A stretch of 64,000 nucleotides of DNA from Chaetorhynchus papuensis (taxonomy: Eukaryota > Chordata > Aves > Passeriformes > Rhipiduridae). The stretch is from positions 245,917 through 309,916 of the forward strand of contig VWYX01000743.1 in NCBI GenBank assembly GCA_013396525.1, read 5' to 3'. Every line of letters begins with the position of its first letter. Positions within the stretch are counted from its first letter, which is position 1. This document shows positions 39,501-50,545 of this stretch, piece after piece. The notes beneath the pieces were generated by a model. The model was not told the DNA's origin. It did not search any database and saw nothing but the letters and a program-made list of their open reading frames with translations. The translations under genes were made by a program, and so were the position numbers.

Positions 39501-39835
39501 GGTTCAAAATATAGAGATTATAGAAAGGGTACACATTTTCATTCAGGACTTTCTACTAGACCTCAAAGGAATTCACTGTCCTTTCTTCTTCAGCACTCCA
39601 GCAGTTTTTACCCACAACCCTTGATGTATATACTGTACGTTTGGAGTGCAAGTTCTCTGGAGGAGTTGCCTGTTATGTGCACTGTGCAGTACTGGAGACA
39701 AGTAATTTGGATTGGCAGCTATACCTGGTGATGGATTACAAATAGTGATATTTTAATGAATAAATTATTTTCAATAATTGAAAGATTAACACTGTACCCC
39801 ATGTGGAAAAATGTACTGTGGAATATCCAGCCTGT

Positions 39836-39870
39836 NNNNNNNNNNNNNNNNNNNNNNNNNNNNNNNNNNN
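39836..39870. other. Assembly gap (35 N)
   Basis: A run of 35 ambiguous bases. Sequence on both sides is unique and AT-rich. True gap size may differ from the N count. Confidence 1.
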
Positions 39871-40579
39871 ATAGAGTAAAAGGTTTCATGGTTTTTGAGG
39901 TTACAGAAATATTAGTAGTCTGAAAGCGCTTTTTTCCCCCCTGTAATTCACTTTTGGGGTACTATTAAAAAATGATGGTCTTGTTTGAATCTACCTCCCC
40001 CCCCCACCAAGTAAAAGAGAGCAACTTAGCACACAAAAAATCAACACCTAAAAAGGTCAGCCTGACACAAGTTGCTTATGCTATTTATAAAATATTTTAT
40101 ACCTGTTATTTTAAATGATTTCTTATCTTCTTTTTACTGAATTAAAGATTTCTAGAATGACCAGGCTTTCATAGTAATTTTATACTCTTCTATGGGTAGA
40201 AAGAATATATCTACTGGTTTTAATTTTAGAAGCTGCAAAGCCTGAATAAACCAAATCAAAATGCAGGTTCTGAATTTAATTTTTTTTTTATTTCTTGTTC
40301 TAACTTTTTGCAGATCATTTCATCTTTATTAGGTAAAAATTGCAACTGAAATTGCAAACTGCCTGAGCTTCCTAAGGAATTTAAGGTTGTCATAGAGGAT
40401 TAATTCTGTGTAAGTAATTCCTCTCATTGTAAAGGAGACTTCATCACTGGGTATTACTCATTCTTTTCCAAATAAATAATTATTTGTATGAGTGCTATAA
40501 TTAAACTCTGAATATAACCAGTATTTTGAAAAAATAAAATAGAATTGTAAAATCTGGTTTGTTTGTTATTTTGTGTAAG
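39871..40579. other. Unique AT-rich sequence
   Basis: About 700 bases between the assembly gap and the next LTR with a C-run near 39996 and T-runs near 40280. No gene or repeat family recognised. Confidence 0.5.
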
Positions 40580-41128
40580 TGCTGGGTTGACCTTATCTGG
40601 ATGCCAGGTGCCCACTAAGCCGCTCTATCACTGCTTCTTCTCAGCTGCACAGGGGAGAGAGAATAAGATGAAATACAGTTTGTGGGTTGATATAAGGCAG
40701 TTTACTAAAGTGAAAGGTTGCACCTTTCACATGCTCTTTGCACAAGCAAAGTGGAGAACAAAAGATTTTATTCTCTACTTCCCATTGGCAACCACATAAC
40801 GCCGTTGCTCTGGGAGGCAAACCTTGCAAATAATGAATGTCCTCCCTTGCTCCTCCTTTTCCTAGCTTTTATCTCTGAGCTGACATGGAACATCCCTTCA
40901 GTCAGTTTGGGTCAGCTGGTCTAGCTGTGTCCTCTGCCAGGATCTTGCCCACCCTCAGCTTATGAGTGGGGGTGGAATGCTGGAGGGTCAGTGCTGGTGC
41001 TGTGCTCAGCAATGGCCAAAACACTGGTGTGTTATCCACACCTTTGCAGCCACCAATGCAAAGCAAAGCAGCACTGTTTTGGGGGCTGTTATGGAGAAAT
41101 GAACTCCAGCTCAGCCAGACTCAACACA
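40580..41128 (-). mobile_element. Solo LTR of a second ERVL-like family, minus strand
   Basis: The plus strand starts TGCTGGGTTGACC, with 'ctggatgccaggtgcccact' and 'aagccgctctatcactgc', then 'tttgggtcagctggt', 'gatcttgcccaccctcagc', 'actggtgtgttatccacacc', and ends 'cagccagactcaacaca'. Read as the minus strand this is an LTR from TGTGTTGAGTCTGG to CCCAGCA, with an AATAAA (TTTATT on the plus strand, 40767-40772). The U5-side end is shared with the 21.6-kb LTR, while the U3-side resembles the LTR at 55.7 kb, as expected for related avian families. Flanks gtaag and gtgtg do not give a clear duplication. No coding retroviral sequence is attached. Confidence 0.88.
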
Positions 41129-43202
41129 GTGTGCCATCATTTGCAGCTTTCTCATTTTTAAACTGTTCTCAATAGGCTGATTTTCTTTTAAATGCATTTA
41201 ACAAGACAGAGTATCTTCAGGCTGGATCTTCAAATAAACCACTGATATTCCTAACCAATTTTATCTCTGGTAGAGCTCTGTGTAAAATGCAGCCACTTCT
41301 GTAAAAATCTCTTTAAATAAAAAAAACTTCTGTCAAAATTTTCAAAACAATTAAAAATGTTTCCACTATCTTTTGGATGACAGCAAGAGCTAATCATTCA
41401 TGAGGCTTTTTTCTCACCTCTAGTTTCTGTGGCTTCATTGGGCAATGCAAACAAGACAGAAGACATTTCCCAGATGAGAGAATAGCTCCAACACCCCTCA
41501 AAATAAATACATTTGTAACTCAGGCTACTTCAAGAATGGAAAGAGGTCTCTTAGAAAGACAGTTCTATACACATTAAATATGTAAACACATGAATTCAGT
41601 TCAAATATTGAAACAATTTTAGTTAAAGACTGTAGGTATATTAGCTTCTCACTCAGACCCCAGATAGTCCAAATATTCACCCTTTCATCTCAGAAATGTA
41701 TTGAACCACACAGATCAGCCTTTAAATCATTACTTTTCTCTATTTTTCTTGAGCTCTCTGTGACCCTCCATGCAACATTCTAAGAAGCTCTCTTTCTCCA
41801 TCCCTCTCTTCCTCCCCTACATTTGCTGCACTTGTACAAGGTGAATTTTCTGGGGTGATCCTTACTCAGAAAAACATTCAGCATTAAAAGAAAGAAAGAA
41901 AAGATCAAATAATAAAAGTCAGATCACTGAGAGGGCAGTAGTAGTAGCAGCAATGAAAAGGAGTTGTAAAAGATGCAATCATCTTACCATTCTTTTTGCT
42001 TCCTGCTGCCCTCAGTGGTTTCTGAAGTGGACAGAAGTTAAGTGACAGCTTTCCTGTCTTCTAAATGCCTTTGGCTACAGTCACAGGCATTTTCACAAGA
42101 GCTGCACATTTAACCTGATTCAGAAAACTATCCTTGTAGGAAATAAGCCTAAGTGAAAAGCAGTTGAGATTTCCAGGGACTTATGAGATCCCCTATGGGC
42201 ATCTGCAGGGCAGAGCTATGATGGGGAAAAAAGACTCACACCAGCCTGGGTTATTCCCAATATTGTAAACCTTGGAAGTGAGGGATAGAAGACCCCACTG
42301 GCTTTGAACAATATACATGCATCAACTTTGGCAGATATGGTGAAAAATTTAAGTGGTCTTGCTTTCCATGAAGATTTGGGCACTATCTCCAGTTTAATTA
42401 ATCACTGGGGAAAATTCTACAGCACTGTTCAAATTACAAAGTAATGGGTCTATCAGGCACAATTAGACCTCAGCTGAAACACTGTAGTTTGCTCGAAAAC
42501 TATTCAAGTAAACAATTGTGGGTCCTGGATGGGGCTCCTTTCCTAATTAATCCACAGAGAACTGAAGTATTAGCTTTTCTTCAACAAGGCATTTCCTAAT
42601 GTGTTAAAGTGTTTTGCCTGTGCTTCAAGGCCTGCTGGTAATTCACAGCAGGTTTTCATATAGGCATCCATTCCATTGCCACAGCACCCTCTTAGAAATG
42701 CTTCTCCCCGTGGCATGCCAAACTGCTGTGTCGTTAGATCATTCCCAAAGGTGCCACATGTGTCATGATGTAATAACATCAGGGAGACAAAAGTGCTCAC
42801 AGTGACATAATGCTCCATAAAGCATGTCTTTGGTGACAAGAGAATTTATAGGAAAGATTGCCCAGCTACTCCACTGGGGAGGGCTGGTGACAACATATTA
42901 CATTTAAGTTCTGTGACTCTTTGTTAGTAGCAGGTACCTAAAAAGAGAAGAATGTCTATTTATTTGGAAATTCATATTTACTATCAGATTAATAACTTTA
43001 ATCTGATATAAATATTTAGGTATCTGACCTCAACTTTTGAACAAAAAAAAAGAACTAACTAGTTCTGCTAATGGCGTTTAGCTCAGTGGTGGGATGGAAA
43101 GCACACTTGAATACAGAATATGTAGCAGAACAATCATACACAACACACAGTCAGATTGGCCTTACTGGAAGAGGAAAGTATTGGTGCTTCTATAAGAATA
43201 CA
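41129..43202. other. Unique noncoding sequence
   Basis: No gene or sizeable repeat recognised. Contains short GAAA and AGT repeats near 41885 and 41938. The interval near 42600-42830 is less repetitive and includes the small inverted repeat tgatgt/acatca around 42766; it may be regulatory, but this is unproven. Confidence 0.5.
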
Positions 43203-43262
43203 AAAATCAGAATAATAAATTGTTAAGGTTGAGAAAGACCTCTAAGATCACCATGTCCAATA
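43203..43262 (-). mobile_element. Micro-CR1: 60-bp 3'-terminal fragment
   Basis: The sequence 'aatcagaataataaattgtt' followed by 'aaggttgagaaagacc', 'tctaagatcacc' and 'atgtccaa' matches the reverse complement of the CR1 3' end (tail, then the segment usually read as GGTTGGACTC..GATCTTAGAGGTCTTTTCCAACC). Only about 60 bases are present, so the element was truncated almost at once during reverse transcription, or the rest was deleted. Confidence 0.75.
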
Positions 43263-44904
43263 ATTGGTAGTTAGTTCTTTCCAATCTTATTTTCGTTCTT
43301 TCCCTTCAGTTTTCATGGAACATTTCAATCATGTTAATCTGAACATTAAATCAAAAATGAGAAATTTTTAATTGCAATGTTATACATGTGCAAGCAAATG
43401 CAGTAGAGATACATCTGTTCTCACATCCAGAGCGGGTCAGTTCCAGATAAATGGAAAAGACAATCATGACTCCTTTCAGCAAGAACTAGACGTAAATGGT
43501 GCTTCTCTTCTCATTTACAAATCAATAAAATGTATGTTTGTCTAATTGTTTACTCTCATACTGAAGCTAAATTTCTGGGTGGTGGCGTGTGTGTGTGCGC
43601 AGAAGAGCTTGAGACCCATGACCAGTTGGTGAGAATAAATTCATCCATGTCACATTATTAACTGCTTCTTGTTCAGTGTCAAATCTACATGCATTTGTGT
43701 TGCCTTCTAAACAGATATTATGCATCTGAGTAGACTGAGTATACATCTGAGTTACTGAGTGTTGCAAGGGATTTTTATGGATAGGCTGACATTGTGAGGG
43801 AAAAGAAAGAAAAGGTTTTATCGAGGTCGTGGTCCATTTAACTTACACTCTTGACATGAAGAGCCACCTCACTCAGCTATCATAGCTAAGAGAACATCTC
43901 AAAAACTCAAAAAAACACTCAAAACCTTAAACATCCCACCCTGAAAATTAATGACTACTGCAAATAAAGTGCTGAATACAGGAAGCATCCCATCTGAGAT
44001 CCAAACCATAGCTAGAGTAGCTGTGTGACTTATCCGTATTGTTAGCCTGACTTTGTAATCTGATAGGTGAATATAACATGGGAATATGTTGTTCAATACA
44101 CAGTGTTTGTTTGAAAGGAAAAAAACCCTACACTAATGCATTAAAATCTTGACACGCAATAATGTCAACATAGGAATGTAATGTGCTGAACAAGATGGCC
44201 ATCTTTGCTGTCTGGTGGCAGTGGGAGTCTCCATGGCAAGTATTCTCACTGAGAGGTCTTCAACCAGATGAAGAGGCCCTCCCTAAAGTTCGGTCCTGCA
44301 CAGTTCTTACAACCTAGCTGACTTGATCCTCTAAAACCACCCTAGCAGATGCATTTTAATTTTTAATTATCTCTGCTTATATATATTATGTCAGCTACAC
44401 ATGAAGGACTTTTCTATGTGACCACTTCTGAAAGGTTTCTATTGACCATTTATAAATGTCCGGTCTGATCACTTCTGTAGCAGGAATAGCCTTGGCAAAT
44501 TTTTGGTTCACATTACCTAGGCAGTTAACCCTGCAAGTTTAAGCATACAACAGCAGAAACCACAATACTTTCCCTGGGGAAAATCTGGAGAAAATTCCCA
44601 TCTGCAGGACTCCTGTACCAACCAATCAGACTTCACTGTGAAAGTTTAGTCACCCAGTTGTAAATATCCATCATATGCAGCCAGGCCATTGTCCCATGTC
44701 TCCTGACAGCTGGCTGTAACCGTCTCCTCTTCCCCCTCAAAATAATGAATCTGCTGCAATATGTATTTGCACAGGAACCACCCTAGAACCCCACAAATAA
44801 CTAATGCACAAATCTAATTTTCATACTTCTAACTTATAACTGAAGTCACATTATGCTCGCCACAGTCTTAAAGTTAAAAGCAAGTCCTCCCATGGGGAGG
44901 AATA
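43263..44904. other. Unique noncoding sequence
   Basis: No gene recognised. A perfect 14-bp palindrome aagatggccatctt at 44192-44205 contains a YY1-like AAGATGGC core on both strands. Other content is ordinary AT-rich sequence. Confidence 0.5.
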
Positions 44905-45366
44905 CCACCCACTAGGTCAAGTTGCTTAGGGCCACATCCAACCTGGCCTGAACACTGACAGGGCTGAGATACCCACTGCTTCTCTGGGCAACCTGTGTCA
45001 GTGGCTCACTATCCTCTGGGTAAAGAATTTCATCCCAACTTCTAATATAAATCTCTCCTCTTTCGGTTAAAAAACCATTACCCTTTGTCCTATCTCTAGA
45101 AGCCCTTGTAAAAAGCACCCTCTTTTTTATAAGCTCACTTTAAGTACTGAAAGGATGCCATGAAGTCTCCTCAAAGCCTTCTCTTCTCCAGACTGAACAA
45201 TTCCAGCCCTCTTAGGCTGTCTTCACAGAAGAGATATTCCAGTACTCTGATCGTCTTTATGGCTCTCCTCTGATAGACAGGCCCACACCCTTGTGCTGCA
45301 GATCCCAGACATGGATGCAGTGTTCCAGGTGAGGCCTCACAAGGGCAGAGTTGAGGGGAGAAGCTG
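44905..45366 (-). mobile_element. CR1 LINE, 5'-truncated, minus strand
   Basis: The plus strand reads through inverted CR1 landmarks in order: 'gggccacatccaacctggcc', 'ctctgggcaacctgtgtcag', 'accattaccctttgtcctat', 'agccttctcttctccagac', and 'gcagtgttccaggtgaggcc'. On the minus strand, LELFSLEKRRL is readable near 45171-45205 and DRTKGNGFL near 45060-45090. It lacks the extreme 3' tail next to 44905, so it is truncated or decayed at both ends. Frameshifts make it non-coding. Confidence 0.92.
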
Positions 45367-47900
45367 AAAACTATCAAAGTACTTTTTAATTTATGATGAT
45401 ACACTAACATTCAGTTTGATAGGCTTCTTATAATCCCAGAAATTCTCAGACTGCATTCAGGCTAATAATGACATCAGAGCTACGAATTTATTGGCTCCTA
45501 TTGGATTCCTTAAATCAATTGGCTGTGCCAGTGAAGTACAGTATAATTTCCTGCTGCTCTCCTTCAGCAGTACCTTAGATTGCCCTGTAAAGCTCAGCTT
45601 TCAAAAGCGATCAAGAGTAAAACTGAATTTTCTCTGATTGATTATAATCAATGGCAAATTACAGCATACAGCATCTTAAATTCTCATTGACATACATATT
45701 CAGTTCTTTAATTTTGCAAATTCCTCCTTAATCAGAGCAAGCTACAGATGTTGGGATGAAAGTGACAAAGCTATCATTACTGCAGCAATTTTGTAAGGTA
45801 TGTGATTTAAGCTGCTGTGCTCAGTCCAGCTGAATCCTGCTGGGCAATTTCAGAAGAAAGGACTGAAACTTGACAGATAGAGCTAAGCCCTGACAGCTTA
45901 AGGGCCTATCACTCAAGAAAAGGAGCAGGCTGCTTGTTCTCTGGTAAGAGGACTTTGAGTGTAAGTGTTGTTAATCCAGCTGCACCAAATGCAGACAAAA
46001 AGAATCTCTTGAAAGAAAAAAAAGTCCTCTTTGTGCACTCTCAACACTTCTCAATAAAGAATGTATTTATTTTTTTGTGTGTGTCTGGAACTCTTTGCAA
46101 CACCATTGACTATACTGTGCTGTGATATAACAAGGCCAGCCAGGGAATGTTTCTTGGCAGTATTTCACCCGCCCTCCCTGAAGTTCTCTCATGCATTGAA
46201 CTCTCCTGAGCTTTAAGCAGGAAATAAGGTTGGGAGAGCAGTAGGCTTGAGATATAACCGTCTGAGTATGCTAATATCCCCGTACCGTGTTCTTTGTTTG
46301 TGGAAATAAAAATCACTGCTTAGCCTTCCCTTTACATTGAGACTACCAGTACCTGAGAGACAAAATCCCTTACCTTTTTATTGACAAGATTTCTCACCCC
46401 CTGCAGATGCATCAGTCTTCCCTGGAGAAGTGGTCTTGAAAATCTCCCATCTTCAGACCTGCTTTTGATGACCCATTCCTGCAATTTCTTGTATCCTCAA
46501 AATGTTTGTCCCCAGTGTCAGACAGTGTGGTATTGACACGTCCTGAGTGTTAATGTGTTATTCGTATTTCTCTGAGTTCACCAGTGTCTCAGCTTGTTAT
46601 TCTTGCTGTTCCCCAGAATAATAGAGCTTAGTGAGGCAATTTGTGCTCAGCTTCTGCAGTGTGTGCAAGTAAAATATTCTATTCAAATTTATTATAGAAA
46701 AAATAGCAGCTGCATCTAATCACCTTTCCTCCAGAGATTTAAAGCACAATAACATTCTGTCTAACTATACTCACTTAACTATTTTTTAAATAATACGTTT
46801 TAATGTAGAATTGCTTATATGCTCCCTTCAAAGGAGCGCTTTTCCCTCCACACTTTGGTTTTAACTCCTGATGGAGACTCACTTGTGATCATGTCTCACT
46901 AGGGTAAATATGGAATAATGCCTCAAATGTCAACAGTCTTAATGGAATAAGAAAGAAGATAGACAGATTAGGCCCTTTTGTGTGATATGCAGAGCTCTTT
47001 TATCTACACCTTGATGATATTATAGTGATGCCTATTTGTACACTGACATGGTTCTACAAAGGACTGATTTTTTACAGACAAGATGGTTGATTTAAAGTAT
47101 TAAAGGATTTTAATAACATATTTTCCAGGGCAGGGTGCATCAGCACAACCCAAACCAAATGCTCCAGTTGTACTTGATTTCAATGCACAGAAGCAATGAA
47201 TTTCCTCCTGCTGTATTGTCTGTTCAGCACAGTGTGCAGACCTGCATTCATCCTCTATGCATTTATGAGATCAAGTATTGCGAGGCATGAACAGAATAAA
47301 AAATTCTGTATTGCAAGTTCTTCAGCGTTCACCTTCTGCTAGACAGCATCTCAAGTACCAAAAAATGTGTGTCAAAATGCATTATTTAGAGGTATTTTCC
47401 TTTTTACAGTTTAGGTAGCAGGGGAAAAAAACAATATTTAAAACAACATCATTAACAGACTTATGTCTGAATTATCTATAATACCTAAATGCTCCATGTT
47501 CTTTAACTATGCCCTGTGAATATATAAAATAAATTCTCCTTATTTTAATTTGAGAACTTAGAGATCAAGATGCTTTGGATTCAGGGGGGAAAAAAGATGT
47601 GTTTAACTTAACATTTCCATTTAAAGATTTTAACAACATAACTGCCAAGCAAAATGACTAAAACCACACAATGCTTACTTTATTTCATAGCAAATGTAAT
47701 CTTTTCTCTGTTTATATTGATTTGCTGTAAAGAGTGCACTGGATTTATGTGTTAATTTTTCTCAAATTTTCACACGTTACACACAGGGTAGCAGCAGAGA
47801 GGAACTGCTTATTGTACACAGGTCTGCAAGAACTTAAAAGAGCACAGTTGCCTGTCTCAAAACACTGTCAAGGCTACAGAATTTCCCATAAGACAAGCCA
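45367..47900. other. Unique sequence; candidate conserved noncoding block at 45.4-45.9 kb
   Basis: No gene recognised. The first 500 bases have no visible transposon and are dense in homeodomain and TALE-type cores, including a perfect 16-bp palindrome attgattataatcaat at 45637-45652. A candidate exon-like segment with a strong donor (AACTTGAG/GTAAGCAC at 47914) begins after an acceptor-like CACACAG near 47788, but its reading frame is unrecognised. Confidence 0.5.
45637..45652. promoter_or_regulatory. Perfect 16-bp homeodomain-type palindrome
   Basis: The sequence attgattataatcaat is a perfect dyad of ATTGATTA/TAATCAAT. The half-site contains TGATTA, a core used by several homeodomain and TALE proteins. 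Binding and function are inferred from motif only; conservation has not been tested. Confidence 0.35.
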
Positions 47901-48134
47901 CCACAGTGGGAACTTGAGGTAAGCACAGAAGGGAGAAATTTGTGACAGGAAGGCACTACTTCCAGGCCTGGTGAGGTGAAATCTGGTTACCACATCTTAG
48001 TTAATATATTATAATGCATATTATAATGCATGAATGTGAGAAACTGAGGGAAAGAAAGCAACTGCTCAATCACATGCCACTCCAAGTTACACTCCAACAT
48101 CTATGACCGCCCTGTGGATCCAGAATTGGGACTG

Positions 48135-48140
48135 TATAAA
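48135..48140 (+). promoter_or_regulatory. TATA box of the probable LTR
   Basis: TATAAA in the context ctgtataaaggtgg, about 215 bases upstream of an ATTAAA signal. This spacing is plausible for a U3/R arrangement. Activity unknown. Confidence 0.4.
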
Positions 48141-48221
48141 GGTGGTGCCCCCAGAAGAATGACTTTGGGACCCCCATGACACAGAAGCCCAGGGTGAAGA
48201 AGGACCAACGGGATGGTACTG

Positions 48222-48345
48222 GATCCATGTGTCTCTCTCCCCTCACTGCCCCCTCCTCATTTTTTTCTCCTTTCCCCCTCTTTCTCTCCCTTCCTCCTCC
48301 TCCTCTCTCCCCATCCCCCGTTCTTTTTCTCTCTCTCTATTTCAC
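48222..48345. repeat. Polypyrimidine (CT-rich) tract
   Basis: About 120 bases almost wholly C and T on the plus strand (tctctcccctc, cctcctcctcctctctcccc, ctctctctct). It lies between the TATA box and poly(A) signal of the probable LTR. The serine/proline/phenylalanine-rich frames across it are compositional. Confidence 0.9.
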
Positions 48346-48444
48346 GTTTACTATTAAATAAGATCCATGTTATCAACTTCAGAATATGGTGTTGTTTGCA
48401 CCTTAATTTGGGCAGAGGCCTCTCTCACTAGCTGGATTATAACA

Positions 48445-50059
48445 AGCTTCTGCATCAGCTTCTCAGCTACTGTTCCCTGACACAATTCAGTGTTCAATGA
48501 AACATTAGAGTTTGGTGTCCCTATGCCATCCTCCAAATCATTAAATTGATGAACAGGGGCAGGTTTGATTTTTGGGTTCTTGGCTAACAGTTTTCTAGGT
48601 TTGCCATAGTACAACTCCATTATTTATGTTGTCTAATGGGAAGCATGTATGTTGCAAAATCAGGTGGTTGATAATTCCCTTGCTCCTACATATCTCTTAT
48701 TCTTAAAAGTTGTGGTTTCTCGGACATCATCTTCATGGAGGAACCAGCTAGGATACTCCAGATGTGGAATAATCACTGAAGAATCATCTGGTTTATATCA
48801 ATAGTCTTTTTGTACTTTAAATATATTTTCAGATCAAATAAACCAAGTTTTCTGCAGATGACCTTGATCAAAATTTTAATAAAATGAGCCCAAATTTAAT
48901 GTTATACTCACAATTTTTCAAGATGTTGCTGTTCTTCATGAGGCCAGAGAAGCTTTCTCAGGTTTGCATTTGCTAGCCAGCTGCACTATGTCAAAAATAA
49001 TAGTGCAAATGCTAACCTTAACCTGCACTTAAAATATGTACATAAGAAAGAGATTTAGCACTACAAATGTGAAGTGTTGACATTTGAAAATAAACCAGAG
49101 GAGTAAAATCAGGTTTCAGTTCTTCCAGTCTAGCCATCAGAAATTGTTATCTTGGGATTTTTGAGGATGTAATAGTCCTTGCCTTGCAGGCTAATTTCAT
49201 AGTGGTGTGGCAGAAAGAGTAAGTTTAATGTGGAAAGTGCACAAGTCCTCTCTGACATCTTATTTGAGGGTGAGATCCTACAGAAAAGATCAGTACACAG
49301 CCAAGTTCTGTTATCTCTGTTCCTACCATTTTCTCTTGTTTACAAGGTCTGACAGCTTAGCTCCATGCATAATTCTGTTATGAACCTCTGTACACAAGAT
49401 ATTTACACCACAAGCAGCAGAAAATTTCGGAAGGACATTCTCCAGACACACCACAGCTCAGGAATGTTTTTGTTCTGAAACCTGTTGCCTAGAAAGATAG
49501 CTGTGTATAAATATATAAATAACATGGTGCTGCAGTTGTTGTGATGGCCCTGTGGACTATACCTTCAAAAATTACTTTGAAAAAGAAAACCATCAATATT
49601 TCTATATGAAGTAAAAAAAGAAAGCAAACTGATAAGATTTAATAAATAGGCAGAGCTGTAAATACAGATTTTCATTAAAAATATAGACTGTGGATGTAAA
49701 AAAAGCATCCACATATAAAATTCAGTCAGTCACTGCTTCTACTGTTTACTCAACACCTTGAAGAATTTGCATCAAGACCCCACTGGATTTTCCTGTGTCA
49801 TTGTATTATTACGTAAACACATGCTGTATTTCATACCAATGGAACAAATCTTCTTCTGTGGACTGAGTAAAATCATGCAGAAATGCTTCTTGTAGAGAGG
49901 CATCTCTAGACTTTGATAAGTCATTAAAAAAAAGAAAGTAAAATCTGCTATTAAAATGATTTTCACATTTTTTTGGTGCAGTGCAGACAGAATCACACGA
50001 TGAGCAAAGGAAGACATATGAGTTTCAACAGAATAAGATCATCTTTATTATGCCATGAG
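48445..50059. other. Unique noncoding sequence
   Basis: No gene recognised. An 88-codon minus-strand frame (48354-48620) overlaps the LTR end and has no family motifs. The rest is AT-rich and unremarkable. Confidence 0.5.
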
Positions 50060-50545
50060 GAAGGCAACAAAGCTGATGACAGGCCTGGAAGTTATGTCCT
50101 GTGAGATGCAGCTGAGGACTCTGGTTTGTCTAGTTTAGAGAATAGAAGGCTAATAGGAAACCTCATAGCTCTCTACAGCTTCCTGAGGAGGGCAAGTAGG
50201 GAGGGAGGTGCTGAGCTCTTCTTTCTGGTATCCAGTAATAGGCTGGGAATGGCTCAAATTTTTGTCGGGGGAGGTTTGGAGGCTTGGGCTTGACATCAGG
50301 AAGCACTACTTTCCTGAGCGCGTGGTCAGGTGCAGGAACAGGGTTCCTCAATCAGTAGGCAATGCCCCAAGGCTGTCAGTGTTTAAGAGGCATTTGAGCA
50401 ATGCCCTTAAAAGCATGTTTTGACTTGTGGCCAGCCATGAAGTGGTCAGGCAGTTGGACTGGACGATCATTGTATGTTCTTCCAACTGAACTGGTCTAGT
50501 CTAGTGTAAACTAATCCAGTATAGTCTAGTCTAATCTATTTTATA
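50060..50545 (+). mobile_element. CR1 LINE 3' portion with diverged tail repeat
   Basis: Starts near 'gaggaaggcaacaaagctga' and follows the CR1 3' region in order: 'ctctctacagcttcctgagg', 'ggaggtgctgagctcttctt', 'gcttgacatcaggaagca', 'aaggctgtcagtgtttaaga', then 'gtggtcaggcagttggactg' and 'gatcattgtatgttcttcc'. The terminal simple repeat, usually ATTCT units in this subfamily, has become tagtc/tctag units over about 50490-50535. Coding frames are broken. This copy serves as an internal reference for the split CR1 at 55-56 kb, which has the same 3' end. Confidence 0.92.

Larger units (their letters stand above)
31480..39835. other. Unique noncoding sequence
   Basis: No gene recognised in this 8.3-kb stretch. 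It includes a CAAC/CTAAC-type low-complexity tract at 31617-31680, a 21-bp tandem duplication at 32301-32341, a hairpin cluster at 33473-33542 and a poly-T/A-rich segment near 34960-35000. A good-looking acceptor (long pyrimidine tract ending TTTTTCAG near 36101) is followed by an open stretch to a stop near 36208, but no domain is recognisable and no matching partner exon is seen. The sequence at 38500-39250 has few repeats and may be conserved noncoding DNA. Confidence 0.55.
47941..48444 (+). mobile_element. Probable LTR (third family), plus strand
   Basis: Order of signals fits an LTR: TATAAA at 48135-48140, a 120-base polypyrimidine tract (about 48222-48345), ATTAAA poly(A) signal at 48353-48358, then a U5-like segment 'gcaccttaatttgggcagag' ending 'ggattataaca' at 48444. 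The ending in CA, and the possible TG start at 47941 (tgtgacagga), suggest bounds, but no flanking duplication was found (aaatt versus agctt), so the left edge is a guess. I have an impression of this U5 string from bird retroviral LTRs but cannot name the family. Alternative: a host promoter-like sequence with a simple repeat. Confidence 0.45.

Noticed and set aside
48176..48431. Proline/serine/phenylalanine-rich frames
   Set aside because: Produced by the polypyrimidine tract in a probable LTR; not coding.
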